The notes: generated from the letters alone by a model not told the origin. 53,627 nucleotides of DNA from Gammaproteobacteria bacterium (GCA_015484945.1 WFUO01000046.1:1-53627); one strand, 5' to 3'; shown: positions 32,512 through 42,311, numbered from the stretch's first letter. Program-made: numbers and translations.

Positions 32512-34389
32512 ATGAGCAAGGGCCATATGAACAAACACAACGATCCCCGTATCGACATCAATCACTCACCGCGCAAGCCGGGGCTTTGGCAGAGTCCGGG
32601 GTTCAATCTATTGCTGTATCTGATTTTCATATATTTATCGTTTCATTTCTGGTCACGTAGCGTTGAGACACGCCGTATCGAGATCCCGTACAGCCAGTTT
32701 CTGCAATACGTGAAGCAGAAACAGATCGGCGAGGCAGTGATCACGGACCGACTGATCGCCGGGGTACTGAAAGAGAACGATCCTAGAACCGGCCGTCCAA
32801 AGCGATTCATCACCATACCCCTGTGGAACCAGGAACTGGCCGACACTCTTTCGCGTTATGGTATCCGTTACCGGGTGCGCTATGAGTCACGGTGGCTGAG
32901 CAATTTCCTGTTCAATTGGGTATTGCCGTTTGGCATCCTGTTTCTGGTCTGGGGCTGGATGGCGAGGCGCATGGGTGGCGCCGGCAAGGGCTTCCTGAGC
33001 ATTGGCAGCCGCGTGCGGGTACATCCGGATACACGTGAGAAAGTGACCTTCGACGACGTGGCTGGCTACGAGGATGTGAAACAGGAATTGCGTGAGACGG
33101 TCGAGTTTCTCAAGGATCCGTCACGCATCCGCCGGTTGGGGGGACGCAACCCCAAGGGTGTATTGCTGGTCGGGCCGCCTGGCACCGGCAAGACCCTGTT
33201 TGCGCGCGCCGTGGCCGGTGAGGCCGGCGTGCCGTTTTTCAATATCAGTGGCTCTGAATTCATCGAGATGTTCGTTGGCGTGGGAGCTGCGCGGGTGCGC
33301 GACATGTTCGAGCAGGCGCGCGAGAAGGCGCCCTGTATCATCTTCATTGATGAACTGGATGCCATTGGACGGTCACGCGGTGCCGGGCCGGCCATGGGCG
33401 GGCATGATGAACGCGAGCAAACCCTGAACCAGCTTCTGACCGAGATGGATGGTTTCGACAGTTCCAGCGGGGTCGTGGTAATGGCGGCCACCAACCGGCC
33501 GGAGATTCTCGACCAGGCGCTGTTGCGTTCAGGGCGATTCGATCGCCGTATCCGGGTGGACAAGCCCGATCTGGAGACCCGCGAAGGCATTCTCAGGCTG
33601 TATGGCGAACGCATGCAACTGGATTCCGATGTCGATCTGCGCGTCATCGCCCAGCGTACACCGGGGTTTGTGGGCGCCGATCTCGAAAATATCTGTAACG
33701 AGGCGGCGATCCAGGCCATACGCAACCACCGTGAACGCGTGACGATGAGCGATTTCGAGGCTGCCATCGACCGTGTCATCGCCGGACCGGAATCACACAG
33801 CCATCCACTGAGTCCGGACGAGAAACACCGGGTTGCCGTGCACGAGGCAGGGCACACACTGGTCGCGCTCAAGGTGCCCACCGGGGAGCCGGTGCACCGC
33901 GTGACCATCATTCCACGCGCGATTGGCGCGCTGGGTTTCACGCTGCAACTGCCAGTAGAAGAGAAATATCTTTCAACCGTGGAAGAGATGAAGGATCAGA
34001 TCGCCATCCTGCTCGGGGGCAGGGTGGCTGAAGAGATGGTCCTGGGTTCGATTTCGTCGGGTGCTTCCAACGATCTCGAACGCGCTACTCAGATAGCGCG
34101 CATGATGGTGACCCGGCTGGGAATGAGCGAGCGACTCGGGCCGGTGGTCTATGGCCGTGTTCAGGAGCTGGAATTTCTGCAGGGGCAGTCGGTGGAAGAA
34201 CGTGACTACAGTGAAGAAACCGCACGCCAGATCGACGACGAGGTACGAGCGCTGGTCGATGAGGGACGTCAGCGGGCCATGAAGATTCTCGAACAGCATC
34301 GTGACATCCACGAACGGCTGACCCGTTCGTTGGAGAGGCATGAAACACTGGATGCCAGTCAGATCCGTCAAATAGTTGAAGAAAAATAA
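32512..34389 (+). CDS. ftsH: FtsH-type ATP-dependent zinc metalloprotease
   Basis: This 625-residue AAA+ membrane protease has two membrane helices (about 28-46 and 133-151) enclosing a periplasmic domain of about 85 residues. The Walker A motif is GPPGTGKT (221-228), the Walker B is [11 protein letters not shown] and the SRH is [19 protein letters not shown]. The zinc-site HEAGH begins at H444. All catalytic residues are present. In most gammaproteobacteria the main ftsH follows rlmE/rrmJ; this one stands alone, so it may be a second copy. AGGAAG precedes the ATG; a second ATG at 32527 is possible. YccA, a known FtsH substrate in E. coli, is also encoded in this window. Confidence 0.9.
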   Translation: MSKGHMNKHNDPRIDINHSPRKPGLWQSPGFNLLLYLIFIYLSFHFWSRSVETRRIEIPYSQFLQYVKQKQIGEAVITDRLIAGVLKENDPRTGRPKRFITIPLWNQELADTLSRYGIRYRVRYESRWLSNFLFNWVLPFGILFLVWGWMARRMGGAGKGFLSIGSRVRVHPDTREKVTFDDVAGYEDVKQELRETVEFLKDPSRIRRLGGRNPKGVLLVGPPGTGKTLFARAVAGEAGVPFFNISGSEFIEMFVGVGAARVRDMFEQAREKAPCIIFIDELDAIGRSRGAGPAMGGHDEREQTLNQLLTEMDGFDSSSGVVVMAATNRPEILDQALLRSGRFDRRIRVDKPDLETREGILRLYGERMQLDSDVDLRVIAQRTPGFVGADLENICNEAAIQAIRNHRERVTMSDFEAAIDRVIAGPESHSHPLSPDEKHRVAVHEAGHTLVALKVPTGEPVHRVTIIPRAIGALGFTLQLPVEEKYLSTVEEMKDQIAILLGGRVAEEMVLGSISSGASNDLERATQIARMMVTRLGMSERLGPVVYGRVQELEFLQGQSVEERDYSEETARQIDDEVRALVDEGRQRAMKILEQHRDIHERLTRSLERHETLDASQIRQIVEEK

Positions 34390-34527
34390 TTAGATACGTA
34401 AACTTTTTTATCTTCTTTGTAGATTTTTCGGACAGACTGCCAAGGTCCGTAGCGGCACGCTTTGGCGGATCAATGCACCGGACCACATTCGAAGCGACAA
34501 ATATGCGCATTTTGCCCGGGATTGGGC

Positions 34528-34533
34528 TATAAT
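34528..34533 (+). promoter_or_regulatory. Candidate -10 element upstream of the EF-G2 gene
   Basis: A perfect TATAAT is followed by ACGCCGCC, the GC-rich type of discriminator common at stringently controlled promoters of translation genes. The best -35 match (TGCGCA, 18 bases upstream) is poor. Confidence 0.45.
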
Positions 34534-34588
34534 ACGCCGCCTTCGCGACGCGCCCGCCTGTCTGGCGCTGACCGGGTAGATGAAACAG

Positions 34589-34645
34589 GGAACCGCTGAA
34601 TCAATCCATGCGCCAGACGCCGTCCATGCATTGATCAGCGGTTCC
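34589..34645. repeat. 57-base imperfect palindrome (possible miniature inverted-repeat element)
   Basis: The left arm 34589-34610 and right arm 34625-34645 pair over 20 positions with one mismatch and one bulge; the ends read GGAACCGCTGA and TCAGCGGTTCC. The size and terminal symmetry resemble miniature inverted-repeat elements. No target-site duplication is evident, so it may equally be a native RNA hairpin. Confidence 0.5.
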
Positions 34646-34666
34646 TTCAGGCTGATCGAGCATTTG

Positions 34667-34718
34667 CGGCCCGTTCCTGCCGGCTTCCAGGCCTGCGGGA
34701 AGGGGCCGTTCAGTTTTT
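34667..34718 (+). terminator. Terminator-like hairpin ahead of the EF-G2 gene
   Basis: CGGCCCGTTCC (34667-34677) pairs with GGAAGGGGCCG (34698-34708) with one mismatch, with a further GC-rich stem inside. Five T follow at 34714-34718. It lies 26 bases before the start codon, so it could act as an attenuator or end a small RNA. Confidence 0.45.
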
Positions 34719-34744
34719 CAACAACATTCGACTAGAGTACGAAC

Positions 34745-36829
34745 ATGGCTGATTTGACAAAATACAGGAATATCGGGATTTTCGCGCACGTGGATGCGGG
34801 CAAGACCACGACCACGGAGCGTATTCTGAAACTGACCGGCAAGATTCACAAGGTCGGTGAGGTACACGATGGCGAGGCAACCACCGACTTCATGGAGCAG
34901 GAAGCCGAGCGTGGCATCACCATTCAGTCAGCCGCAACCTCCTGTGAATGGAAGGGCCATCGCCTGAACATCATCGATACGCCCGGACACGTTGATTTCA
35001 CCATCGAGGTGTATCGTTCGCTGAAGGTTCTGGATGGCGGCATTGGCGTGTTCTGTGGGTCTGGCGGCGTCGAACCGCAGTCCGAGACCAACTGGCGCTA
35101 CGCCAACGAATCCGAGGTCTCGCGTGTCATTTTTGTCAACAAGCTCGACCGTGTTGGCGCAGACTTCTACCGCGTCGTCAAGCAGATCGAGGATGTGCTC
35201 GGCGCCAATCCGCTGGTCATGGTGCTGCCGATCGGCATCGAGGACAACTTCGTCGGCGTGGTCGATCTGCTGACTCGCAAGGCCTGGATCTGGGACGATT
35301 CCGGGCAGCCCGAGAACTACAAGATAGAGGAACCGCCGGCCGACATGATGGACGCCGTCGAGGAGTGGCGTGAAAAACTGATCGAGACGGCTGTCGAACA
35401 GGACGACGACCTGATGGAAGCCTACCTGGAAGGTGAGGAACCGTCGATCGAGGACATCAAGCGCTGCATCCGCAAGGGCACGATCAATCTCGACTTCTTC
35501 CCGACCTACTGTGGTTCGGCATTCAAGAACAAGGGTATCCAGCTGGTACTGGACGCGGTGGTAGATTTCCTGCCCGATCCCACCGAGGTCAAGCCGCAGC
35601 CCGAGACCGACGAGGAGGGCAAGGAAACCGGTGAATACGCCATTGTCGATCCCGATCGACCACTGCGCGCGCTGGCATTCAAGATCATGGACGACCGTTT
35701 TGGCGCCCTGACCTTCATCCGTATTTATTCCGGCCGTCTCAAGAAAGGCGATACGGTACTCAATACCGCCACCGGCAAGACCGAGCGCATCGGGCGCATC
35801 GTCGAGATGCATGCCGACGAGCGCATCGAACTGGATGGCGCCCAGGCCGGCGACATCGTCGCCGTCATTGGCATGAAGAACGTGCAGACCGGTCACACAC
35901 TGTGTGATCCCAAGCATCCGGCCACGCTGGAGCCGATGATCTTCCCCGATCCGGTCATCTCCATCGCCGTTGCGCCCAAGGACAAGGCCGCGGCAGAGAA
36001 GATGGGTATCGCCATCGGCAAGATGGTGCAGGAGGATCCATCGTTCCGGGTCGAGACCGACGAGGACAGTGGCGAGACCATCCTCAAGGGTATGGGCGAG
36101 CTGCACCTGGACATCAAGATCGATATTCTCAAGCGTACGCATGGCGTGGAGGTCGAGGTCGGCGCGCCGCAGGTCGCCTACCGCGAAACCATCACCCAGC
36201 GGGTCGAGGATTCCTACACACACAAGAAACAGACCGGCGGATCGGGCCAATTCGCCAAGATCGACTACATCATCGAGCCTGCCGAGCCCGGCACCGGTTT
36301 CGAGTTCGAGTCGGTGGTCACCGGTGGCAACGTACCGCGTGAATTCTGGCCGGCAGTCGAGAAGGGTTTCCGTGAGAGCATGGAAAAGGGCGTGCTGGCT
36401 GGCTACCCGTGTCTTGACCTCAAGGTCACATTGGTGGATGGCGGATACCATCCCGTCGATTCCTCGGCCGTGGCCTACGAGATCGCGGCCCGTGCGGCCT
36501 ATCGCCAGAGCCTGCCCAAGGCGGGCCCGCAGCTGATGGAGCCGATCATGAAGGTCGATGTTTTCACACCCGAAGATCATGTTGGTGACGTTATCGGCGA
36601 CCTCAACCGCCGCCGTGGCATGATCCAGGGCCAGGAACCGGGCAGTACCGGTGTGCGTATCAAGGCCGAGTGCCCGCTGAGCGAGATGTTCGGTTACATT
36701 GGCGATCTGCGCACCATGACCTCGGGTCGTGGCCAGTTCTCGATGGAATTCCTGCGTTATGCCCCTTGTCCGAAGAATGTCGCGGACGAGGTCATCAAGG
36801 AAACGCTGGCACGCGAGGCAGCCAAGTAA
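34745..36829 (+). CDS. fusA: Elongation factor G, EF-G2-type paralogue
   Basis: This 694-residue translational GTPase has the G motifs [10 protein letters not shown] (14-23), DTPGHVDF and NKLD. The five EF-G domains follow, including the domain IV strand [13 protein letters not shown]. Stretches such as [25 protein letters not shown] resemble the EF-G2 paralogue of pseudomonads and vibrios rather than the main EF-G. The gene is not in an rpsL-rpsG-tuf operon. It may replace or assist EF-G in translocation or ribosome recycling. It has a weak ribosome site and a structured leader, and ends in its own terminator. Confidence 0.88.
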   Translation: MADLTKYRNIGIFAHVDAGKTTTTERILKLTGKIHKVGEVHDGEATTDFMEQEAERGITIQSAATSCEWKGHRLNIIDTPGHVDFTIEVYRSLKVLDGGIGVFCGSGGVEPQSETNWRYANESEVSRVIFVNKLDRVGADFYRVVKQIEDVLGANPLVMVLPIGIEDNFVGVVDLLTRKAWIWDDSGQPENYKIEEPPADMMDAVEEWREKLIETAVEQDDDLMEAYLEGEEPSIEDIKRCIRKGTINLDFFPTYCGSAFKNKGIQLVLDAVVDFLPDPTEVKPQPETDEEGKETGEYAIVDPDRPLRALAFKIMDDRFGALTFIRIYSGRLKKGDTVLNTATGKTERIGRIVEMHADERIELDGAQAGDIVAVIGMKNVQTGHTLCDPKHPATLEPMIFPDPVISIAVAPKDKAAAEKMGIAIGKMVQEDPSFRVETDEDSGETILKGMGELHLDIKIDILKRTHGVEVEVGAPQVAYRETITQRVEDSYTHKKQTGGSGQFAKIDYIIEPAEPGTGFEFESVVTGGNVPREFWPAVEKGFRESMEKGVLAGYPCLDLKVTLVDGGYHPVDSSAVAYEIAARAAYRQSLPKAGPQLMEPIMKVDVFTPEDHVGDVIGDLNRRRGMIQGQEPGSTGVRIKAECPLSEMFGYIGDLRTMTSGRGQFSMEFLRYAPCPKNVADEVIKETLAREAAK

Positions 36830-36850
36830 GGCTGATTCTTGCACAGCATG

Positions 36851-36880
36851 AAAAGGCCGGCCATTGTGCCGGCCTTTTTT
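36851..36880 (+). terminator. Intrinsic terminator of the EF-G2 gene
   Basis: The stem AAAAGGCCGGC/GCCGGCCTTTT has a six-base loop and ends in six T. It begins 21 bases past the stop codon. Confidence 0.92.
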
Positions 36881-36913
36881 ATCGCCACCCGCTGGCTGTA
36901 TGCCGGTCGCGCC

Positions 36914-36941
36914 TTGATTTGCCACCGATGCGCCATACAAT
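36914..36941 (+). promoter_or_regulatory. Sigma-70 promoter of gnd-zwf-pgl
   Basis: TTGATT at 36914-36919 and TACAAT at 36936-36941 are 16 bases apart. The predicted start is near 36948, 24 bases before the gnd ATG and just past the preceding terminator. Confidence 0.55.
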
Positions 36942-36971
36942 GAAGGTTGTATCGCGCAACGGGTAACGGTC

Positions 36972-37895
36972 ATGAAACTGGCAATGGTGGGTCTGGGCAA
37001 GATGGGCGCCAACATGGTGAGGCGTCTGGTGCGCGATGGGCATACGCTGCTGGTCTATGATGTCGATCCGAATGTGGCCCGGTTGCTGGCTGACGAGCAC
37101 GAAACCATCGAAGCGGCTGATTCGCTGCATGATCTGATCGCCGGTTTGCCTGTTCCGCGTGTCGTCTGGCTGATGGTGCCCCATGAACATGTCGATGCCA
37201 GTATCGACGCCGTGATCAAGGCTGGCATGGAATCGGGCGACCTGATCGTCGATGGCGGCAATTCCAACTATCGTCTTTCAATGCGGCGGGCCGAGCGTCT
37301 GGCCCGGCAAAACATTCTCTTTGCCGACTGTGGCACTTCCGGCGGTGTCTGGGGGCTGCAAAACGGTTACAGCCTGATGGTTGGCGGCAGTGATGAGGCT
37401 GTCGGCAGGCTCCGGCCTGCGCTGGAATCGCTGGCGCCGGCACCGGACCGGGGTTGGGGACATGTCGGCCCGGCCGGCGCCGGACACTATGTGAAAATGA
37501 TCCACAACGGTATCGAGTACGGCATGATGCAGGCCCTGGCAGAGGGTTTCGAGCTGATGCATGCCAAACAAGACTTCGGTATCGACCTGGCCCAGGTGGC
37601 GGGCATCTGGCAGGATGGCAGTGTCGTTCGTTCGTGGTTGCTGGACCTGGTGGCCGATGCACTGAAGGATGATGCCGGCATCGAAGCGCTTAGTGATTAT
37701 GTGGAGGATTCCGGTGAGGGCCGCTGGACGGTACAGGATGCCATCGAACAGGGAATTCCGGCGCCGGTACTGAGTCTGGCCTTGCAGATGCGTTTTCGCA
37801 GCCGTCAGGATCCTTCGTTTGCCGGCAAGTTGCTCAATGCCATGCGTGCAGGCTTCGGTGGGCACAGCATCAGAAAACAGGGAGAGGCAGAATGA
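36972..37895 (+). CDS. gnd: 6-phosphogluconate dehydrogenase (decarboxylating), short form
   Basis: This 307-residue enzyme oxidises 6-phosphogluconate to ribulose 5-phosphate with reduction of NAD(P). It belongs to the short Gnd class (about 300 residues, against about 470 in E. coli). It has the Rossmann motif GLGKMG (7-12), DGGNSNY, CGTSGG and the catalytic lysine in HYVKMIHNGIEYGMMQ. It is the first gene of gnd-zwf-pgl and its stop overlaps the zwf start (ATGA). Confidence 0.93.
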   Translation: MKLAMVGLGKMGANMVRRLVRDGHTLLVYDVDPNVARLLADEHETIEAADSLHDLIAGLPVPRVVWLMVPHEHVDASIDAVIKAGMESGDLIVDGGNSNYRLSMRRAERLARQNILFADCGTSGGVWGLQNGYSLMVGGSDEAVGRLRPALESLAPAPDRGWGHVGPAGAGHYVKMIHNGIEYGMMQALAEGFELMHAKQDFGIDLAQVAGIWQDGSVVRSWLLDLVADALKDDAGIEALSDYVEDSGEGRWTVQDAIEQGIPAPVLSLALQMRFRSRQDPSFAGKLLNAMRAGFGGHSIRKQGEAE

Positions 37896-39376
37896 GCGCC
37901 ACGGGCGACAATGCCTGCGCCGAGCCGGTCAAAATCGTCATTTTCGGCGCCACCGGCGACCTGACCAAACGCAAGCTGATCCCGGCGCTGATGCGCATGA
38001 TGGACTGCGAACTGATTGCGCAGGAATGCCGTATCATCGGCGTGGCGCGCAACACCAGTCGTGAGGAATGGATTCAGGGACTGCACGCCTATGTCCGTGA
38101 CGAGATCAGGGACAATGCCGTACTGCTTCAACGCTGGCCGCAGCTGGAGCGCATGCTGCATTTCGTTGAGGGCGATCTTTCCGATGACCAGACCTATATG
38201 CGGCTGTACCGGGCGCTGGACGCGATCGAGGATATCCGCAACGTGATGTTCTACCTGGCCATACCACCCGCGTGGTATGTCAGTGTCGCAACAGGACTCA
38301 AGGCCGTGGGGTTGCACCGTGAGACCGATGGTTACCGGCGTATCGTCATCGAGAAGCCCTTTGGCATGGACATCGAAAGCGCCCGTTTGTTGAACCAGCA
38401 GTTGTGGGAAGTCTTCGACGAATCGCAGATCTATCGTATCGATCATTATCTTGGCAAGGAAAGTGTACAGAATCTGCTCGTTTACCGTTTCGCCAACAGC
38501 ATTCTCGAACCGCTGTGGAACCGCAATTACATCGACCATATCCAGATATCTGCGGCTGAAAGCATCGGCATCGAATATCGTGCAAACTACTATGAGCAGG
38601 CCGGCGCACTGAAAGACATGATTCAAAGCCATTTGATGCAGGTCATGACACTGGTTGCCATGGAACCCCCGGTGGAGTTCGTCGCGGATGCCATTCGTGA
38701 CGAAAAGGTCAAGGTGCTCAGGGCCATCCGGCATTTTCACCCCGATGATATCAGCCGCCAGACCGTTGCCGCGCAATATGCGGCGGGGGAACTGGGTGGC
38801 GAAAAAGTACCTGCCTATGTCAGCGAACCCGGGGTTTCGCCGGATTCCACCACCGAGACCTTTGCCGCTGTGCGTTTCTATGTCGATAACTGGCGCTGGC
38901 AGGGGGTGCCGTTCATCCTGTGGACGGGCAAGCGCCTGAAAAAGCGGGTTTCGGAGATCGTCATCCGTTTCCGCAAGCCGCCGTTCAACCTGTTCGATGT
39001 CAACGCGGAACCGCCCACGGCCAACGCCCTGGTATTCCGCCTGCATCCTGATGAGGGCATCGTGTTACGCATGAATGCCAAGAAACCGGGATTGACGACG
39101 GACATGAAGCGCATGGTCATGCGCGCTCCCTACGCCGAGGATGGTCATGATGTGGCCGATGCATACGAAGTCCTGTTGCACGATGTCATGGTGGGTGACG
39201 CAACCCTGTTTTCGCGCGCAGACGAGGTAGAGGAATCCTGGGCCATCGTTGATCCAATCATCGAGGCCTGGAAAGCGCGGGTTTCCATCGACCGTTACCG
39301 GGCGGGATCCTGGGACGTGCCTGGCATGGACCAACTGTTCGAGGGCTGTGTGGGTGGCTGGCACCGTCCCACTTGA
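37892..39376 (+). CDS. zwf: Glucose-6-phosphate 1-dehydrogenase
   Basis: This 494-residue enzyme is the first step of the oxidative pentose phosphate pathway. The coenzyme motif GATGDLTKRKL (15-25), EKPFG and the active-site signature RIDHYLGKE are all present. It overlaps gnd by four bases, so their translation is coupled. Together with pgl this makes a compact NADPH-producing unit. Confidence 0.96.
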   Translation: MSATGDNACAEPVKIVIFGATGDLTKRKLIPALMRMMDCELIAQECRIIGVARNTSREEWIQGLHAYVRDEIRDNAVLLQRWPQLERMLHFVEGDLSDDQTYMRLYRALDAIEDIRNVMFYLAIPPAWYVSVATGLKAVGLHRETDGYRRIVIEKPFGMDIESARLLNQQLWEVFDESQIYRIDHYLGKESVQNLLVYRFANSILEPLWNRNYIDHIQISAAESIGIEYRANYYEQAGALKDMIQSHLMQVMTLVAMEPPVEFVADAIRDEKVKVLRAIRHFHPDDISRQTVAAQYAAGELGGEKVPAYVSEPGVSPDSTTETFAAVRFYVDNWRWQGVPFILWTGKRLKKRVSEIVIRFRKPPFNLFDVNAEPPTANALVFRLHPDEGIVLRMNAKKPGLTTDMKRMVMRAPYAEDGHDVADAYEVLLHDVMVGDATLFSRADEVEESWAIVDPIIEAWKARVSIDRYRAGSWDVPGMDQLFEGCVGGWHRPT

Positions 39377-39383
39377 CCATCTC

Positions 39384-40058
39384 ATGTGTTGGCATCGCCA
39401 TGAAGACCGACATGGGGCCAGCGAGGCTTGTGCCGAGGCACTGGCCTCGGTCATTGGCGAGGTGCTTGCGCAACGACGCGTATGCCATGTGGCCCTGCCC
39501 GGCGGCGGTACGCCTGTTGCCTGTCTCGAGCGGCTTGCGCGGATGCCGCTGCCGTGGTCGTCCCTCCACTGGTATGTCGGTGACGAGCGCTGTCTGTCGC
39601 CTGGCGATCCACAACGCAATGACGTCATGCTGGAACGGCATTTCTGGCGTCTGATATCGACGCCTGCTTCGCAGTGTCATCGTATGCCTGCCGAATTGGG
39701 CCCGGAACGTGGTGCGAGTGAGTATTCACGTGTCATCGAGAAGATATCAGCACTGGATATTGTGTTTCTGGGCATTGGTGAGGACGGACATACGGCCAGC
39801 CTGTTTCCAGGCAACCCCGCGGTTGATGATCCGGCTCCCGTGGTGCCGGTGCACAATGCGCCCAAGCCGCCTCCCGACAGGGTGTCATTGGGAATGCGTA
39901 CTCTTCGTCAGGCTGGCAGGCGCATTGTGCTGGCCACGGGCACCGGCAAGGCTGAAGCCATCGCGCGCATACGTCATGGAGAGGCATTGCCGGTGTCAAT
40001 GATAGGTGAGGCGCAGTGGTACGTGGACAATGCGGCGATGTCGCTTTCCGACAGTTGA
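39384..40058 (+). CDS. pgl: 6-phosphogluconolactonase
   Basis: This 224-residue SOL/DevB-type lactonase hydrolyses 6-phosphogluconolactone. Family blocks are ALPGGGTP, the WYVGDERCLSPGDPQRN motif and GIGEDGHTASLFPGNPA. The ATG at 39384 lies eight bases past the zwf stop; the frame is open upstream inside zwf, but that would add only overlap. It completes the oxidative branch in the order gnd-zwf-pgl. Confidence 0.93.
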   Translation: MCWHRHEDRHGASEACAEALASVIGEVLAQRRVCHVALPGGGTPVACLERLARMPLPWSSLHWYVGDERCLSPGDPQRNDVMLERHFWRLISTPASQCHRMPAELGPERGASEYSRVIEKISALDIVFLGIGEDGHTASLFPGNPAVDDPAPVVPVHNAPKPPPDRVSLGMRTLRQAGRRIVLATGTGKAEAIARIRHGEALPVSMIGEAQWYVDNAAMSLSDS

Positions 40059-40098
40059 AGTGCGCTACAGATTCACACGGATATTTTCTTCTCCGGTA

Positions 40099-40800
40099 TC
40101 AGCCTCTTTCCATGTGTTCGTTGCAGCGCAGCAGGGCCACATGGGCAATGAACCAGAAATGAAAACCCAGACCGGCCAACACGGCGAGATGAAAGATCTC
40201 ATGGGCACCGATCACCCCGGGAATCAGGGGTGGTACACGCACAAACTCGATGATGGCGCCAAGTGTATAGGCCAGCGCGCCGAGTATCAGTGAGCGGATG
40301 AAGCGGAAATCATGCCGGCGGTAGAGCAGCCAGCCGGTGAGCGCACCCAGCCAGCCCATGCCAAGGTACAGCGACAGGCCCACGGCCTCAGGCATGCTGT
40401 CGAAGAAAATGGTCTTGAGCGTGATGGCCGTGACCGCGATCCCCCACACGAACAGCAACATGCCCCAACGCCAGAAGCCCCTGAACAGGATACCGTGGAT
40501 GCCCGTGAACGACCCGGCGATCAGGACGAATATGCCCGCATGATCGAGGCGTTGCAAAACCGCGCGTGGCCCGCCGCCCGGCTCCAGCAGATGAAACACC
40601 CCACTCATGACGAGCAGAAAGACGCTGCCGAAGATAAACACCGACAGTGACCATACCGCGGCACGATCACGCCGGCATCGCCGGATCAGCCAGATACCGA
40701 TGGCCAGCACGATCACAGACGTAAACAGGTGGGTCATGGAACTGACCGGTTCGGAGAAACCGGGGATGGCGATGATGCGGTTGGCGGGTGGCAGATTCAT
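40099..40800 (-). CDS. PAQR/hemolysin III-family membrane protein
   Basis: This 233-residue protein has seven hydrophobic helices and the PAQR/Hly-III metal-site residues: SGVFHLL in helix 2, RLDHAGIFVLIAGSFTG in helix 3, and HEIFHLAVLAGLGFHFWF at the end. Bacterial members are poorly understood; the cytolysin label is historical. The ATG at 40800 fits the family length; an upstream start at 40887 would run into the sqr control region. It is divergent from sqr. Confidence 0.85.
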   Translation of the reverse strand: MNLPPANRIIAIPGFSEPVSSMTHLFTSVIVLAIGIWLIRRCRRDRAAVWSLSVFIFGSVFLLVMSGVFHLLEPGGGPRAVLQRLDHAGIFVLIAGSFTGIHGILFRGFWRWGMLLFVWGIAVTAITLKTIFFDSMPEAVGLSLYLGMGWLGALTGWLLYRRHDFRFIRSLILGALAYTLGAIIEFVRVPPLIPGVIGAHEIFHLAVLAGLGFHFWFIAHVALLRCNEHMERG

Positions 40801-40881
40801 GGGCGTGCGTGTTGGTTCGATGTTTCTTTGAGCAGACAAGGTAGATGTCCATGCGCCTGAATGCAACCACCAGAATCGGGA

Positions 40882-40897
40882 TGGCACGATTCCTGCT
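40882..40897 (+). promoter_or_regulatory. Sigma-54 (-24/-12) promoter of sqr
   Basis: TGGCACG-ATTC-CTGCT matches the RpoN consensus at all conserved positions except one (C for the first T of TTGC). The GG and GC dinucleotides are correctly spaced. The predicted start is near 40908, 30 bases before the sqr ATG. The nearby FisR-like gene encodes a sigma-54 activator. Confidence 0.78.
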
Positions 40898-40937
40898 GAT
40901 GCGCAAATGTCGTTGTCACAACAAGAGGAGTCAAATC

Positions 40938-42209
40938 ATGGCGCATATCGTCATCATTGGTGCCAGCACTGGCGGTCTGCCCGCTGCCTATGAGCTGCGG
41001 GATGTACTGGGCAAGTCACACCGGATCACGGTGGTGTCGAATACCGATACTTTCCAGTTCGTCCCGTCCAATCCCTGGATAGCGGTCGGTTGGCGAAGCC
41101 GCAGGGACACGACCTTCAAGCTCGCGCCCTGCCTGCGTAAAAAGAATATCGAGTTTGTTCCGGTAGCCGCACAGACAATCAGGCCGGATGATAATCAGGT
41201 GCTGCTCGCTGATGGCACGGTGGTGGATTATGACTATCTGGTCATCGCGACCGGCCCAAAGCTTGCGTTTGACGAGGTAGAGGGACTGGGTCCCAAAGGA
41301 TATACAAATTCAGTCTGTACCATTGATCATGCCGAGCAAGCCTTTGAAAAATGGCGTGATTTCATTGAAGATCCCGGCCCGATCGTTGTCGGTGCCGTAC
41401 AGATGGCCTCTTGCTTCGGGCCCGCCTACGAATTTGCCTTCATCATGGATGCCGATCTGCGCAAACGCCGGATTCGTGACAAGGTGCCGATGACCTTCGT
41501 CACCTCGGAACCCTATATCGGCCATCTGGGGCTCGGCGGAGTAGGAGATTCCAAGGGCATGCTGGAATCAGAGCTTCGCAATCGTCATATCAACTGGATT
41601 ACCAATGCCAGCATCACAAGGGTGGAAGATGGGCGCATGTTCGCCGATGAGCATGACCCGGATGGAAATGTCATTCGTCAGCATGAACTGGCGTTTTCGT
41701 ATTCCATGATGCTGCCCGCCTTCCGGGGCGTTGATGCGGTGGCCGCGGTAGGCGAGGATCTGGTCAATCCGCGCGGTTTCGTCAAGGTTGATGAATATCA
41801 GCGTAACCCGAAATGGCACAATATCTATGCGGTTGGTGTCTGTATCGCCATCCCTCCGGTCGAGACGACACCTGTACCGACGGGCACACCCAAGACAGGA
41901 TATATGATCGAATCCATGGTCACGGCCACGGCACTCAATATCAAGGCCGATATCGATGGCCGGGAGCCCGACAAGATCCCCACCTGGAACGCTATCTGTC
42001 TGGCCGACATGGGTGATACCGGTATCGCCTTTGTCGCCATGCCACAGATACCGCCACGCAACACCCAGTGGATGAAAAAGGGAAAATGGGTGCATCTGGC
42101 CAAAGCTGCATTCGAAAAATATTTCATCCGCAAGATGAAAAAAGGAACCACCGAGCGGCTGTACGAGAAATATATCCTCAAGGCCATGGGTATTGAAAAA
42201 CTTCGTTAA
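40938..42209 (+). CDS. sqr: Sulfide:quinone oxidoreductase
   Basis: This 423-residue membrane-associated flavoprotein oxidises sulfide and passes electrons to quinone. It has an N-terminal FAD motif (IIGASTGGLPAAYEL), ATGPKL and a C-terminal amphipathic anchoring region rich in lysine and aromatic residues. Cysteines 127, 159 and 354 match the three catalytic cysteines 128, 160 and 356 of the Acidithiobacillus ferrooxidans enzyme almost exactly. The ATG at 40938 follows AAGAGGAG. It is transcribed from a sigma-54 promoter and followed by the probable regulator gene. Confidence 0.9.
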   Translation: MAHIVIIGASTGGLPAAYELRDVLGKSHRITVVSNTDTFQFVPSNPWIAVGWRSRRDTTFKLAPCLRKKNIEFVPVAAQTIRPDDNQVLLADGTVVDYDYLVIATGPKLAFDEVEGLGPKGYTNSVCTIDHAEQAFEKWRDFIEDPGPIVVGAVQMASCFGPAYEFAFIMDADLRKRRIRDKVPMTFVTSEPYIGHLGLGGVGDSKGMLESELRNRHINWITNASITRVEDGRMFADEHDPDGNVIRQHELAFSYSMMLPAFRGVDAVAAVGEDLVNPRGFVKVDEYQRNPKWHNIYAVGVCIAIPPVETTPVPTGTPKTGYMIESMVTATALNIKADIDGREPDKIPTWNAICLADMGDTGIAFVAMPQIPPRNTQWMKKGKWVHLAKAAFEKYFIRKMKKGTTERLYEKYILKAMGIEKLR

Positions 42210-42242
42210 CTGAGGTTTTTACATCTTGTAACCGGTAACGAA

Positions 42243-42286
42243 ATGTCATGAAATGACATGACATATGTCAATAAATGTCATGTCAT
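42243..42286. promoter_or_regulatory. Operator-like array of TGTCAT/ATGACA repeats
   Basis: The array holds a perfect 17-bp palindrome, ATGTCAT-GAA-ATGACAT (42243-42259), a 12-bp palindrome TGACATATGTCA (42259-42270), and two overlapping TGTCAT copies (42276-42286). It lies between sqr and the FisR-like gene, 26 bases before the latter's start codon. The palindromes suggest a dimeric regulator, probably the FisR-like protein acting on its own gene. Confidence 0.6.
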
Positions 42287-42311
42287 TCATGACGGCCGCC
42301 CTGGAGCCAAA

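Larger units (their letters stand above)
34390..34744. other. Structured leader region of the EF-G2 gene
   Basis: This is a 355-base spacer. TATAAT at 34528-34533, followed by a GC-rich discriminator, is a probable -10 element, though its -35 is weak. Downstream are a 57-base near-palindrome (34589-34645), a 9-bp helix GTCTGGCGC/GCGCCAGAC (34560-34568 with 34610-34618) whose second strand lies partly in the loop of the first structure, and a terminator-like hairpin (34667-34718). The leader, or a separate RNA of about 180 bases, could be regulatory. Confidence 0.5.

Noticed and set aside
34589-34645. 6S RNA or other known structured RNA
   Set aside because: The size of the leader is similar to 6S RNA, but the helices do not form its long rod with a central bubble.
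34928-37015. A 695-codon open frame on the minus strand opposite the EF-G2 gene
   Set aside because: It lies wholly antisense to a strongly conserved gene, its translation shows no domain, and it extends across a terminator. It is a by-product of codon bias in GC-rich DNA.
37805-39046. A 413-codon open frame on the minus strand opposite zwf
   Set aside because: Antisense to zwf with no domain or plausible start; codon-bias shadow.
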